Positions 8,318-17,848 of a stretch of DNA of 64,000 nucleotides are shown piece by piece. Position 1 is the stretch's first letter, and each line of letters begins with the position of its first letter. Under the pieces are notes generated by a model, which was given only the letters and a program-made list of their open reading frames with translations, had not been told where the DNA came from and did no database searches. This DNA comes from Microbacterium paraoxydans (GTDB lineage: Bacteria; Actinomycetota; Actinomycetes; Actinomycetales; Microbacteriaceae), in the NCBI RefSeq assembly GCF_020524545.1, contig NZ_JAIVLG010000003.1:62001-126000 (forward strand), given 5' to 3'. The translations under genes and the position numbers were made by a program.

Positions 8318-8559
8318 GCGACTGCGGCTGCGAGAAAGCGCGTCAGGATCTGGAGGAGTACCTTCGCAACGAGGTGTGCAAGACCGAGCACACCGAGATT
8401 CGCGAGCATCTCGAGAACTGCCCCTCTTGTCGTGACGAGGCGCTCGTGGCGACGACCCTCACCGAGGTCATCGCCCGCGCGTGCAAGGAGACGGCTCCGG
8501 AGGAGCTGCGCGATCAGGTGTTCGCGCGTCTGCGTGAGGCTCAGGCCGCGCAGCACTGA
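8314..8559 (+). CDS. rsrA: RsrA-like zinc-binding anti-sigma factor
   Basis: This 81-residue protein has the ZAS signature His32-X3-Cys36-X2-Cys39 ('HLENCPSC'), plus N-terminal cysteines Cys4, Cys6 and Cys22. In RsrA/RshA proteins, oxidation of zinc-coordinating thiols releases the sigma factor. Start and stop overlap the sigma gene by 4 bases (ATGA), giving coupled synthesis of sigma and anti-sigma. The C-terminal helix '[18 protein letters not shown]' is typical. Here the N-terminal thiols are in '[10 protein letters not shown]', and which of them ligates zinc is not clear from sequence alone. Confidence 0.9.
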   Translation: MSDCGCEKARQDLEEYLRNEVCKTEHTEIREHLENCPSCRDEALVATTLTEVIARACKETAPEELRDQVFARLREAQAAQH

Positions 8560-8592
8560 CGGCACGTCCGACCGCCTCGGTAGTGTGGACGG

Positions 8593-9894
8593 ATGAGTTC
8601 CATCGATGCGCGCGACGTGACCGCAGACCCCACTTCGACCGAACGTCTGGCGACCTCCGGGCTCGAGTACCGCGTCGTCGATCTGTCGGACGACAGCCGT
8701 TCGGCGGCATTCCAACGCGCGGTTGACCGCGGATTCCTCGCGGCCGAGCCGGCACGCGACATGATCGGGCAGGTCACCAAGACTTTCGCGTCACGACGAA
8801 ACATGGGCGTCTTCGAGCCGAACGCGGTGGATACGACCCTTCCGGTGGCCACCACGAACGCGTGGATCACCCCTCTCACGGTCCCCGGAGGCGGTGAGGT
8901 CGACATGTGGGCGATCAGCGCGGTCACCGTCGCGGCGACGCATCGGCGCCGTGGCATCGCGCGGGCTCTGCTGGAGGGCGAGCTGCGCGCCGCGGCATCG
9001 GCCGGCGTGCCCGTGGCAGGCCTCACGGTCTCCGAGGCGACGATCTACGGGCGCTACGGTTTCGGCTCCGCGATCCCGGTGGCACGGCTCACCGTGAGCA
9101 CCCGCCGGGCCGGATGGGGTGGTGCGACGCCACCCGGACGCCTCGAGTACGTCGACCGCGAGACGCTGGCCGCCGACCTCGGAACCGTGCACGAGCGTGC
9201 GCGCCGCCACGTCCCCGGGCAGATCCCCGGCTGGCAGGGCCGATGGGAAGGGTACTCGGGAGTCGCGCCGACACCGGATCGGGACCAGGCCAGGGGAGTG
9301 CGCTATCTCGACGAGGACGGTGCGCTCCGCGGTGTGCTGGCCTACACCGTGAGCGAGGCCAGCGGTACCTTCCGCTTCCGGATGGACGTGCGTCTGCTCG
9401 TCGCCGAGACGTCCGACGCACGGACCGCGCTCTGGCGTTTCGTGTTGCAGCACGACCTGGTCGACGAGGTCGTCGCCGACCTTCGACCCGTGGATGACCC
9501 GCTGCCCTGGCTCGTCGCCGATCCGCGCGGCGTGAAGCAGGAGGTTCATGACCACGGCTGGCTGCGCATCCTCGACCTCCCGACCGCTCTCACAGCCAGG
9601 CGCTATGCGGCGCCGCTCGACACGGTCCTGAGGGTCGCGGATCCCCTGGGATTCACTGCCGGGGACTGGCGGTTGCGCGTGGACGAGACCGGCGTCGCGA
9701 CCGTCGAGGAGGCCCGCGGAGACTCCGCCGACATCGAACTCGACGTCTCCTCGTTGTCTTCGCTCTACGCCGGTGGGTTCCGGGCTTCGTCGCTGCACGC
9801 CGCCGGCCGTCTCGACGGCGATCCTGCCGCCGTCGCCGCCTTCGACAAGGCGCTCGTCTCGTTCCCGTCGCCCTCGCTCGACATCTGGTACTGA
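8593..9894 (+). CDS. eis: Eis-family GNAT N-acetyltransferase
   Basis: This 433-residue protein has the three-part Eis architecture. An N-terminal GNAT domain carries the acetyl-CoA loop 'VTVAATHRRRGIARALLEGE' (about residues 114-133). A second, degenerate GNAT domain follows, and then a C-terminal SCP2-like domain ends in 'SLDIWY'. The family acetylates amines of aminoglycosides, polyamines and protein lysines, and the free C-terminal carboxylate helps catalysis. Length matches Eis proteins (400-430). It starts 33 bases after rsrA and could be read from the SigR promoter. The natural substrate here is unknown. Confidence 0.85.
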   Translation: MSSIDARDVTADPTSTERLATSGLEYRVVDLSDDSRSAAFQRAVDRGFLAAEPARDMIGQVTKTFASRRNMGVFEPNAVDTTLPVATTNAWITPLTVPGGGEVDMWAISAVTVAATHRRRGIARALLEGELRAAASAGVPVAGLTVSEATIYGRYGFGSAIPVARLTVSTRRAGWGGATPPGRLEYVDRETLAADLGTVHERARRHVPGQIPGWQGRWEGYSGVAPTPDRDQARGVRYLDEDGALRGVLAYTVSEASGTFRFRMDVRLLVAETSDARTALWRFVLQHDLVDEVVADLRPVDDPLPWLVADPRGVKQEVHDHGWLRILDLPTALTARRYAAPLDTVLRVADPLGFTAGDWRLRVDETGVATVEEARGDSADIELDVSSLSSLYAGGFRASSLHAAGRLDGDPAAVAAFDKALVSFPSPSLDIWY

Positions 9895-9946
9895 CCGGAG
9901 CCGGATCGCTCCGCAGGGGACGGGCAAGCGGTCCGGCTGAGGAGAA

Positions 9947-9988
9947 AGAGAACGGGCGCCGCGACTCCGGTCGCGGCGCCCGTTCTCT
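9947..9988. terminator. Strong bidirectional hairpin terminator
   Basis: A perfect 18-bp stem (9947-9964 with 9971-9988, 6-base loop) lies between the convergent eis-like gene and kgd. A-rich and T-rich ends flank the GC core on both sides, so it can work in either direction. Confidence 0.85.
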
Positions 9989-9996
9989 TCTACGGA

Positions 9997-12900
9997 TCAG
10001 TCGAGTGTGACGGCGGCGTGGATCAATTCCGCCTGCTCGGCCGCGTGCACCTTCGACGAGCCCGTCGCCGGCGATGCGGAAGCGGGACGCGATATGGGAC
10101 GGAACGACCGGTCGCCCGGGACGTCTGCGAAGGCGAGAGCGAGGAACGGCCAGGCGCCCTGGTTCTCCGGCTCCTCCTGGACCCAGACCAGCTCGGCGTC
10201 GGGGTAGGAATCGGTGATCGTCTTGAGCTCGTCGATCGGGGTCGGGTACAGCTGCTCGAGCCGGACGAGGGCGACCTCGGGGTTCGGGTTCTTCTCGAGC
10301 TCGGCGCGCAGATCCCAGTGCACCTTGCCCGAGTGCACGAGCACGCGCTTGACGGCGGTGCGGTCGAGACCGCGGTCGTCGTCGATGACCGGCTCGAACC
10401 GGCCCTGGGTGAACGCCTCGACCGGGCTCGTCGCGCCGCGCAGACGCAACATCGCCTTCGGCGTGAAGACGATCAGCGGCTTGCGCGGACGGGCATAAGC
10501 CTGGCGGCGCAGCAGGTGGAAGTACGACGCGGGGGTCGACGGGCGCGACACGATCATGTTGTCCTGTGCGCACAGCTGCAGGAAACGCTCGATACGCGCG
10601 GAGGAGTGGTCGGGCCCCTGGCCCTCATACCCGTGGGGGAGCAGCAGGGTCACGCTGGACTGCTGGCCCCACTTCTGCTCCGCCGCCGAGATGTACTCGT
10701 CGATGACCGACTGCGCTCCGTTCACGAAGTCGCCGAACTGGGCTTCCCACAGGACGAGGGCTTCGGGCGCCTCCACCGAGTAGCCGTACTCGAAGCCGAG
10801 TGCCGCGTACTCGCTGAGCAGCGAGTCGTAGACGAAGAAGCGCCCTTGGGCGTCGGACAGGTTCGACAGCGGCAGCCACTCCTGGCCGTTCGCGCGGTCA
10901 TGAAGGGTGGCATGGCGCTGCACGAAGGTGCCGCGACGCGCATCCTGGCCCGCGAGTCGCACCGGAGTGCCCTCCACGAGCAGCGACCCGAATGCCAGCA
11001 GCTCGCCGAAGCCCCAGTCGATGCCTCCGTTGCGGCTCATGTCGAGACGCTTCTCCAGCAGCTGCTGGATCTTCGGGTGCACCGTGAAGCCGCCGGGCTT
11101 GTTCACGAACGCGTCACCGATCAGCTGGATGACCTCGGTCGGTACACCCGTCACGTCGGGCGCTCCCACCGTGTCATCCACGGGCGGTGCATCCGGGGTC
11201 ACGGGCAGGGCGCCGGTCTCGGCGGCGTGCGTCTCAGCGAAGGCGATCTCCAGGCGGTTCTGGAAGTCGGCCTTGGCCTCGTCGTACTCCTGCTCGGTGA
11301 TGTCGCCGCGGCCGACGAGCGACTCTGTGTACAGGCGGCGCACCGAGCGTTTGGCCTGGATCAGGTCGGTCATGAGCGGCTGCGTCATCGAGGGGTCGTC
11401 ACCCTCGTTGTGCCCACGTCGGCGGTAGCACACGAGGTCGATCACGACGTCGCGGTGGAAACGCTCTCGATACTCGAACGCGAGCTGGGCGACGTGGATG
11501 ACGGCCTCGGGGTCGTCGCCGTTCACGTGGAACACCGGCGCCTGGATCGTCTTGGCCACATCCGTCGAGTAGATCGAGGTGCGACCGTCGTTCGGCGTGG
11601 TGGTGAAGCCGACCTGGTTGTTCACGACCACATGGATCGTGCCGCCCGTGCGGTAGCCGCGCAACTGCGACATCTGCAGCGTCTCGACGACCACGCCCTG
11701 CCCGGCGAAGGCGGCGTCACCGTGCACGAGGATCGGCAGCCAGGCGAAGGTGCCGATCGGCTTGCGGTCCTGCTTGGCGCGGACGATGCCCTCCAAGACT
11801 CCGTCGACGGTCTCGAGGTGCGACGGGTTGGCGGCGAGGTAGACCGGGAGCTCGGACTGGTCATCGGCGACGAAGGTGCCCTCGGTGCCGAGATGGTACT
11901 TGACATCGCCGGAGCCGCGCTGGTTGCCGGGGGTCTGCGTGCCTTCGAACTCACGGAACACCTGACCGTACGTCTTGCCGGCGATGTTCGTGAGCACGTT
12001 GAGGCGGCCGCGGTGGGCCATGCCGATGGCCGCGCCCTCGAGCCCGGCGGTGGCTGCGCCCTGGAGGATCTCGTCGAGGAGCGGGATCAGAGACTCGCCG
12101 CCCTCGAGGGAGAAGCGCTTCTGCCCCACGAACTTTGTCTGCAAGAAGGTCTCGAACGCCTCGGCCTCGTTGAGCTTGCGGAGAACCCGGAGCTGCTCGT
12201 CGTGGCCGGGCTTCTGGTACTTGACCTCGACCTTCTCCTGGAACCAGCGGCGCTGCTCCGGATCCTGGATGTGCATGTACTCGATGCCGAGCGTGCGGCA
12301 GTAGGAGTCCCGAAGCACACCGAGGATGTCGCGGAGCTTCGCGACGCGGCGGCCGCCGAATCCGCCGGTGACGAACTCGCGGTCCAGATCCCAGAACGTG
12401 AGGCCGTGGCTCTCGATCTCGAGGTCGGGGTGCGAGCGCTGCACGTATTCGAGCGGGTCGATGTCGGCCATCAGGTGACCGCGCACGCGGAACGAGTTGA
12501 TCAGTTCCTGCACGCGGGACTGCTTGTCGACGCGCTCGGCGAGGTCCACCGCGATGTCGGGGTTCCAGCGGATCGGCGCGTACGGGATGCGCAGCGCGGC
12601 GAAGATGTCGTCGTAGAAGCCGCGCTGGCCGATGAGCAGCTCGTGCACCTTCTTGAGGAACTCGCCGGATCCGGCACCCTGGATGACGCGGTGGTCGTAG
12701 GTGCTGGTGAGCGTGATGGTCTTGCCGATCGCGAGCTCGTTGAGGGTCTTCTCGCTGGCGCCCTGGAACTCGGCCGGGTACTCGAGGGCACCGGCGCCGA
12801 TGATGCACCCCTGACCCTTCATCAGACGCGGGACCGAGTGCACGGTGCCGATGCCGCCGGGGTTGGTGAGCGAGACCGTGGTGCCCTGGAAGTCACCGGC

Positions 12901-13683
12901 CGTCAGCTTGTTCCCGCGGGCGCGCGTGACCAGGTCTTCGTAGGCGGAGAGGTATTCGGTGAACGACATGGTGTCGGCACGCTTGATGCTGGGCACCATG
13001 AGAGCGCGTGTGCCGTCGGGCTTGGGCAGGTCGATCGCGATGCCGAGGTTGACGTGCGCAGGGGCGACCACGGAGGGCTTGCCGTCGACCTCCGCGTAGA
13101 ACACGTTCTGGCTGCGGAACTCGTCGAGCGTCCGGATCAGGGCCCAGCCGATGAGGTGGGTGAAGCTGATCTTGCCGCCACGGGTGCGCGACATGTGGTT
13201 GTTGATGACGATGCGGTTGTCGATCATCAGCTTCGCGGGCACGGTGCGCACGCTGGTCGCGGTCGGGACGGTCAGGGACTCGTCCATGTTCGCTGCCAAG
13301 GTCTTCGGCAGGCCGCGCAGAGGAGTGACCTTGTCCTCCTCGACGACGTCCGTGGTGTCCTTCGCCTCGGGCTTCGGCGCGGGCTTGGGTGCCTGGGCGG
13401 GGATCGGCGCCGTCGCGGCAGGCTTGGCCGTCGTGCGTGCCACGGGCTGCGAGCCGATCACCGGGATCGGGGCGGTGACGGGATGCGCTTGCGGAGCAGG
13501 CGTGCCGGTGTTCGTGGCGGGGGCTGCGGACGTCGCGTCGGAGTGGTACTTCTCCAGGATCGGCCACCACTCCTTGTCGACGGAGTCGCGGTCCACCTTG
13601 AACTGCTCGTAGAGCTCTTCAACGAGCCAGGAATTGGCTCCGAACCCCCCGTCGCCGTTGACGCCGGTCACCTGGTTCGACAC
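9997..13683 (-). CDS. kgd: Multifunctional 2-oxoglutarate decarboxylase/dehydrogenase E1-E2 (Kgd)
   Basis: This 1228-residue actinobacterial fusion decarboxylates 2-oxoglutarate in the TCA cycle. It has the short N-terminal E1-type segment 'NSWLVEELYEQFKVD' (about 16-30), then a Pro/Ala-rich linker (about 55-115). An E2 acyltransferase-like domain (about 120-340) ends in 'YDHRVIQGAGSGEFL', with no lipoyl domain. A full thiamine-diphosphate-dependent E1 region (about 365-1228) follows, with 'GMAHRGRLNVL' and the ThDP segment 'HGDAAFAGQGVV'. I chose the GTG at 13683, preceded by GAGGG. The longer frame runs into the divergent guaB1 promoter region. Lipoylated E2 and E3 are supplied elsewhere in the genome. 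Confidence 0.93.
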   Translation of the reverse strand: MSNQVTGVNGDGGFGANSWLVEELYEQFKVDRDSVDKEWWPILEKYHSDATSAAPATNTGTPAPQAHPVTAPIPVIGSQPVARTTAKPAATAPIPAQAPKPAPKPEAKDTTDVVEEDKVTPLRGLPKTLAANMDESLTVPTATSVRTVPAKLMIDNRIVINNHMSRTRGGKISFTHLIGWALIRTLDEFRSQNVFYAEVDGKPSVVAPAHVNLGIAIDLPKPDGTRALMVPSIKRADTMSFTEYLSAYEDLVTRARGNKLTAGDFQGTTVSLTNPGGIGTVHSVPRLMKGQGCIIGAGALEYPAEFQGASEKTLNELAIGKTITLTSTYDHRVIQGAGSGEFLKKVHELLIGQRGFYDDIFAALRIPYAPIRWNPDIAVDLAERVDKQSRVQELINSFRVRGHLMADIDPLEYVQRSHPDLEIESHGLTFWDLDREFVTGGFGGRRVAKLRDILGVLRDSYCRTLGIEYMHIQDPEQRRWFQEKVEVKYQKPGHDEQLRVLRKLNEAEAFETFLQTKFVGQKRFSLEGGESLIPLLDEILQGAATAGLEGAAIGMAHRGRLNVLTNIAGKTYGQVFREFEGTQTPGNQRGSGDVKYHLGTEGTFVADDQSELPVYLAANPSHLETVDGVLEGIVRAKQDRKPIGTFAWLPILVHGDAAFAGQGVVVETLQMSQLRGYRTGGTIHVVVNNQVGFTTTPNDGRTSIYSTDVAKTIQAPVFHVNGDDPEAVIHVAQLAFEYRERFHRDVVIDLVCYRRRGHNEGDDPSMTQPLMTDLIQAKRSVRRLYTESLVGRGDITEQEYDEAKADFQNRLEIAFAETHAAETGALPVTPDAPPVDDTVGAPDVTGVPTEVIQLIGDAFVNKPGGFTVHPKIQQLLEKRLDMSRNGGIDWGFGELLAFGSLLVEGTPVRLAGQDARRGTFVQRHATLHDRANGQEWLPLSNLSDAQGRFFVYDSLLSEYAALGFEYGYSVEAPEALVLWEAQFGDFVNGAQSVIDEYISAAEQKWGQQSSVTLLLPHGYEGQGPDHSSARIERFLQLCAQDNMIVSRPSTPASYFHLLRRQAYARPRKPLIVFTPKAMLRLRGATSPVEAFTQGRFEPVIDDDRGLDRTAVKRVLVHSGKVHWDLRAELEKNPNPEVALVRLEQLYPTPIDELKTITDSYPDAELVWVQEEPENQGAWPFLALAFADVPGDRSFRPISRPASASPATGSSKVHAAEQAELIHAAVTLD

Positions 13684-13843
13684 GCTCGATCGCCCTCTTT
13701 CATCGCTGAAGCTCTCTGGTGCGGACGTGGTCGCAGGATGCGTTCGGGCCCGCACGCTCTCGACCAACAAGCCTAACGTGTTTCGCCCGGGGATTCGTCG
13801 AAGCCGTGCGCCCGTGGCGAGGCGATCTGGGTACCGTGGAGAC

Positions 13844-15298
13844 ATGGAATTCTCAGGAGCGCAACCGGCTGTCGATCTGACCTATTCAGACGTGTTCCTC
13901 GTGCCACGCCGATCGGCCGTGAGCAGCCGCCTTCAGGTCGACCTCGCGCCCCTCGACGGCACTCCGGCGACCCTGCCGATCGTCGCCGCCAACATGAACT
14001 CCGTGACGGGTCCGCGCATCGCGGCGGTCCTCGCCCGCCGCGGCGCCCTCGGCGTCCTGCCGCAGGACCTCCCGCTGCAGGACCTCGACACCGCGATCCG
14101 CGAGGTCAAAGCGCAGCCCGTCCTCTGGGACACCCCGATCGTGCTTCCGCCGGAGGCGTCGGTCGCCGATGCGCTCCGACTCCTTCCCGCGACGAGTGGG
14201 CATGGCATCGTCGTGGCCCGCGGCGACGCGCCGATCGAGGTCGGACGCATCCTCGGGATCCTCCCCGCGGTCAGGCTCGCCACCGCGCTGCCGGATGCGC
14301 AACTCGGCGATCTCGTCCACCGCGGAACGCCGTCGATCGATGCCGATGACATCGGCTCCGAGCGGCACGCGTTCGACGTCATCACCGACGCCGGGGTCGA
14401 GATGGTCACGGTGGTCCACCACGGCCACCTCGTGGGCACGCTGAGCGCACGCAGCGCGTTGCGGTCCACTCTCTACCGGCCGGCGCTCGATACGGAGGGT
14501 CGCCTGGCGGTCGCCGCGGCCGTCGGCATCAACGGCGACGTCGCGGCCAAGGCGAAGGCGCTTGCCGGAGCAGGTGTCGATGTGCTCGTCGTGGACACGG
14601 CGCACGGACACCAGGAAGGAATGCTGCAGGCTCTGCGTGCGGTCGCCGATCTCGACCTGGGGCTCCCGATCGTCGCAGGCAACATCGTCACGGCCGACGG
14701 CGTCGCCGACCTGGTCGACGCAGGCGCCTCGATCCTCAAGGTCGGGGTCGGCCCAGGAGCCATGTGCACGACCCGCATGATGACGGCGGTCGGCCGACCG
14801 CAGTTCTCCGCGGTCCTCGAGACCGCGCAGGCCGCGCGGGAGCTCGGCGCACACGTCTGGGCGGACGGCGGGGTGCGCTACCCCCGTGACGTGGCCCTCG
14901 CGCTCGCCGCCGGCGCGGCCTCCGTCATGGTCGGCTCCTGGTTCGCGGGAACCATCGAGGCTCCGGGCGAGCTGCAGCACGAGGGCGACGGGCGTCTCTT
15001 CAAGGAGTCCTGGGGCATGGCGTCGACCAAGGCGGTGCAAGCGCGGTTCGGCCGGCTCGACGCGTATGAGCGTGCGCGCAAGGAACTCTTCGCCGAGGGC
15101 ATCTCTTCGTCGAAGATCTACCTCGACCCGCTGCGGCCCGGCGTGGAGGACCTGCTGGACATGATCACGTCCGGCGTGCGGTCGTCGTTCACCTACGCGG
15201 GGGCGTCGAGCGTGCCGGAGTTCCACGACCGCGCGCTCGTCGGCCTCCAGTCGGCCGCGGGATACGAAGAGGGCAAGGCGCTGCCGGTCAGCTGGTGA
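13844..15298 (+). CDS. guaB1: GuaB1 family IMP dehydrogenase/GMP reductase-type protein
   Basis: This 484-residue (beta/alpha)8 barrel has the catalytic cysteine loop 'VGPGAMCTTRMMTAVGRP' and the phosphate-binding 'ADGGVRYPRDVALALAAGA'. A CBS pair is inserted at about residues 95-225. This arrangement is typical of the actinobacterial GuaB1 subgroup, which is distinct from true IMP dehydrogenase (GuaB2); mycobacterial GuaB1 is described as a GMP reductase in purine salvage. The start ATG at 13844 is divergent from kgd, with 160 bases between the two starts. Direction of the reaction cannot be read from the sequence. Confidence 0.85.
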   Translation: MEFSGAQPAVDLTYSDVFLVPRRSAVSSRLQVDLAPLDGTPATLPIVAANMNSVTGPRIAAVLARRGALGVLPQDLPLQDLDTAIREVKAQPVLWDTPIVLPPEASVADALRLLPATSGHGIVVARGDAPIEVGRILGILPAVRLATALPDAQLGDLVHRGTPSIDADDIGSERHAFDVITDAGVEMVTVVHHGHLVGTLSARSALRSTLYRPALDTEGRLAVAAAVGINGDVAAKAKALAGAGVDVLVVDTAHGHQEGMLQALRAVADLDLGLPIVAGNIVTADGVADLVDAGASILKVGVGPGAMCTTRMMTAVGRPQFSAVLETAQAARELGAHVWADGGVRYPRDVALALAAGAASVMVGSWFAGTIEAPGELQHEGDGRLFKESWGMASTKAVQARFGRLDAYERARKELFAEGISSSKIYLDPLRPGVEDLLDMITSGVRSSFTYAGASSVPEFHDRALVGLQSAAGYEEGKALPVSW

Positions 15299-15382
15299 CT
15301 ACGCGCGCACGCCGCCGTCTTCGGTACAATCGTCTCCATAATGGACGACCCTCCCAGTTGTAGAACATCGCCCCACTGTCCG

Positions 15383-15400
15383 CCTCTCTCACCGGAGAGG
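15383..15400 (+). promoter_or_regulatory. Leader hairpin covering the ribosome site of the first CNNM gene
   Basis: CCTCTC at 15383-15388 can pair with GAGAGG at 15395-15400 across a 6-base loop. The second arm is the Shine-Dalgarno sequence (GGAGAGG) of the gene starting at 15409. A -10-like TACAAT lies at 15325-15330. The hairpin could modulate translation. I see no match to a known magnesium riboswitch. Confidence 0.35.
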
Positions 15401-15408
15401 AACCTCTG

Positions 15409-16725
15409 ATGGACTACATCATGTTGGGCGTGGGGCTCCTGCTCACGGTCGGCACCGGCCTCTTCGTCGCGAGCGAGTTCGCGCTGGTGAATCTCGACCG
15501 CGCCGACCTCGAAGCGCGACAGGCCCGGGGCGAGTCCCGGCTCTCGCTCACGATCAGCGCCCTCAAGCACACCTCGACCCATCTGTCCGCGGCCCAGCTC
15601 GGCATCACGCTGACGACGCTGCTCACCGGATACACGATGGAGCCGGCGCTGTCGAACCTCCTCCGGCCGACGCTCCTGGCCTGGAGCATCCCGGAAGCGG
15701 CTGTGTCTCCCATCGCGACGGTCGTGGCGATGTTCGTCGCCACCGTGCTCTCGATGATCCTCGGCGAACTTGTGCCGAAGAACTTCGCGCTCGCGCTGCC
15801 CCTTGCCACCGCGAAGCTCGTGGTCCCGTTCCAGATCGCCTTCACCACGGTCTTCAAGCCGGCGGTGGTAGTGCTCAACGGCAGTGCCAACGGCGTGCTG
15901 CGCAGCATGGGGATCGAGCCGAAGGAGGAGCTCTCCGGTGCCCGGAGCGCGGAGGAGCTCTCCTCGCTGGTCCGGCGCTCCGCGAGTGCGGGCATGCTCG
16001 AGGCCGACACGGCCACGCTCCTCGACCGCACCCTGACGTTCTCCCGGCTCACGGCGGCGGATGTGATGACCGCCCGCCCGAGCATGCACGCGATCGCCGC
16101 GGGCGACTCCACCGATGATGTCATCCAGCTCGCGCGTCGCACCGGGCACAGTCGATTCCCGGTCTATGACGACGATCTCGACGACATCATGGGCGTCGTG
16201 CACCTGAAGGCAGCGATCTCCGTGCCGCGCGAGCGTCGAGCAGAGGTGCCCGTCGGCGCCCTGGCGACCGAGCCCCTCCGCGTTCCGGAGACGGTCCATG
16301 TCGACGCGTTGATCTCGGAACTCCGTGCGCGCGGCTACCAGCTGGCCGTCGTCGTCGACGAGTACGGCGGAACGGCGGGGCTCGTGACGCTCGAGGACCT
16401 CGTCGAGGAGCTGGTGGGAGAGGTCGCCGATGAGCACGACCGCACACGGGCCGGCGTGATCCGCAACCGTGAGGGCATCACCTTCCCCGGAGAGCTGCGG
16501 CCCGACGAGCTGCGCAGCCGCGCCGGAGTCGATGTACCGGAGGGCGATGTCTACGACACCGTCGGCGGGTACGTGATGAGCGTGCTCGAGCGCGTGCCAT
16601 CGGTCGGCGACGAGGTGCCGCTCGAGAGCGGCACGCTCCGGGTCGTGCGCATGGACGGTCGACGCGTCGACCGCGTCCGCTACGTGCCGAATCCGCTCGG
16701 CGAGGGAGAGGAGGCCACCCGATGA
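15409..16725 (+). CDS. Hemolysin/CNNM family membrane protein with CBS and CorC_HlyC domains
   Basis: This 438-residue protein has an N-terminal DUF21/CNNM transmembrane domain (about 1-180, with '[19 protein letters not shown]', the conserved G-E-L/M-V-P-K). A CBS pair spans about 200-335 ('[19 protein letters not shown]', '[20 protein letters not shown]'). A C-terminal CorC_HlyC domain (about 350-430) contains '[20 protein letters not shown]'. The family is linked to magnesium or cobalt efflux and metal resistance. The ATG overlaps no gene and follows a GGAGAGG ribosome site that is partly inside a hairpin. It is coupled to a second, shorter paralogue by an ATGA overlap. Confidence 0.88.
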   Translation: MDYIMLGVGLLLTVGTGLFVASEFALVNLDRADLEARQARGESRLSLTISALKHTSTHLSAAQLGITLTTLLTGYTMEPALSNLLRPTLLAWSIPEAAVSPIATVVAMFVATVLSMILGELVPKNFALALPLATAKLVVPFQIAFTTVFKPAVVVLNGSANGVLRSMGIEPKEELSGARSAEELSSLVRRSASAGMLEADTATLLDRTLTFSRLTAADVMTARPSMHAIAAGDSTDDVIQLARRTGHSRFPVYDDDLDDIMGVVHLKAAISVPRERRAEVPVGALATEPLRVPETVHVDALISELRARGYQLAVVVDEYGGTAGLVTLEDLVEELVGEVADEHDRTRAGVIRNREGITFPGELRPDELRSRAGVDVPEGDVYDTVGGYVMSVLERVPSVGDEVPLESGTLRVVRMDGRRVDRVRYVPNPLGEGEEATR

Positions 16726-17783
16726 GCGATTGGGGAGGACTCGCCTGGCTCGTCGTGCTTCTGATCGCGAACGCCTTCTTCGTCGGCGGCGAGTTCGCGG
16801 TGATCTCCGCGCGGAGGTCGCAGATCGAGCCCCGTGCCGATCAGGGATCGCGCGCGGCCAAGACGGCGCTGTACGCGATGGAGCACGCGACACTGATGCT
16901 CGCGACCTCGCAGCTCGGCATCACCATCTGCTCGCTGCTCATCCTGAACGTCTCCGAGCCCGCGATCCACCATCTGCTGGCTGTACCGCTGCATGCGCTC
17001 GGCTGGCCGGATGGCGCTGTCGACGCGGTGTCGTTCGCGATCGCTCTGGTGATCGTGTCGTTCCTGCACGTGGTGTTCGGAGAGATGGTGCCGAAGAACC
17101 TCGCGTTCTCGGTGCCGGACCGTGCCGTGCTCATCCTCGCCCCGCCCCTCGTGTGGGTGTCGAAGGTGTTCATGCCGGTGATCTGGGTGCTCAACGCGAC
17201 GGCCAACGGCGTGCTGCGGCTGTTCCGGGTGGAGCCGAAGAGCGAGGCGGCGTCGACCTTCACGCTCGACGAGGTCGCCACCATCGTCAGCCAGTCTCGG
17301 CGCGAGGGACTGCTGATGGACACTGCGGGGACGGTGGCTGCCGCAGTGGAGTTCACCGACAAGAAGGCCAGGGACGTCGCCGTGCCCCTGAGCGACCTCG
17401 TGACGCTTCCGCAGTCGACCACGCCGGACGACATCGAGAAGGCGGTCGCGCGCTACGGGTTCTCGCGCTACGTGATCGTCGATGAGCAGTCCGTACCGAT
17501 CGGCTACGTGCACTTGAAGGACATCCTCCGGGCATCCGAGGGGCCCGACGCCGAGGTGAAGATGATCGAACCGGTTCCGGCGAAGCGCATCCACCACATG
17601 GTGCCGGTCCAGGAGGACACGGATCTCGAGGACGCCCTCGCCGTGATGCGCCGCGCCGGGCGTCACCTGGCGAAGGTACGGGACGCGCGGGGGAACACCA
17701 CGGCGGTGCTGTTCCTGGAGGACATCCTCGAAGAACTCGTCGGAGAGGTGCAGGACGCGACTCGCCGCTTCCGCGGACGCTGA
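16722..17783 (+). CDS. Second CNNM family membrane protein, lacking the CorC_HlyC domain
   Basis: This 353-residue paralogue of the preceding gene overlaps it by 4 bases. It has the DUF21 membrane domain (about 1-185, with 'VVFGEMVPKNLAFSVPD') and two CBS motifs (about 205-340, ending 'TTAVLFLEDILEELVGEVQD'). It stops there, so the C-terminal CorC_HlyC domain of the first protein is absent. Tandem pairs of a long and a short CNNM protein are usual in actinobacteria and suggest a heteromer. A strong hairpin terminator follows 20 bases after the stop. Confidence 0.85.
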   Translation: MSDWGGLAWLVVLLIANAFFVGGEFAVISARRSQIEPRADQGSRAAKTALYAMEHATLMLATSQLGITICSLLILNVSEPAIHHLLAVPLHALGWPDGAVDAVSFAIALVIVSFLHVVFGEMVPKNLAFSVPDRAVLILAPPLVWVSKVFMPVIWVLNATANGVLRLFRVEPKSEAASTFTLDEVATIVSQSRREGLLMDTAGTVAAAVEFTDKKARDVAVPLSDLVTLPQSTTPDDIEKAVARYGFSRYVIVDEQSVPIGYVHLKDILRASEGPDAEVKMIEPVPAKRIHHMVPVQEDTDLEDALAVMRRAGRHLAKVRDARGNTTAVLFLEDILEELVGEVQDATRRFRGR

Positions 17784-17802
17784 GGCCGCCCCCGCGGACG
17801 AA

Positions 17803-17831
17803 GGCCGCCCGCTCCTGAGGAGCGGGCGGCC
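17803..17831. terminator. Hairpin terminator
   Basis: A perfect 13-bp stem (17803-17815 with 17819-17831, 3-base loop) lies between the convergent ends of the CNNM pair and the Old Yellow Enzyme gene. Confidence 0.75.
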
Positions 17832-17848
17832 TCCGCGGTTCCGGCCGG

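Noticed and set aside
10018..13776. A 1252-codon open frame on the plus strand opposite kgd.
   Set aside because: It is the exact antisense of a well-recognised gene and has the Arg/Val/Leu/Glu-rich look of a shadow frame in high-GC DNA.
13684..13845. Extension of kgd by 54 residues to an upstream start.
   Set aside because: The extra residues are not homologous to Kgd N-termini, would cover the guaB1 promoter, and the GTG at 13683 has its own ribosome site.
15299..15408. Magnesium (M-box) or manganese riboswitch before the CNNM genes.
   Set aside because: The leader is too short and shares no conserved core sequence with either class.
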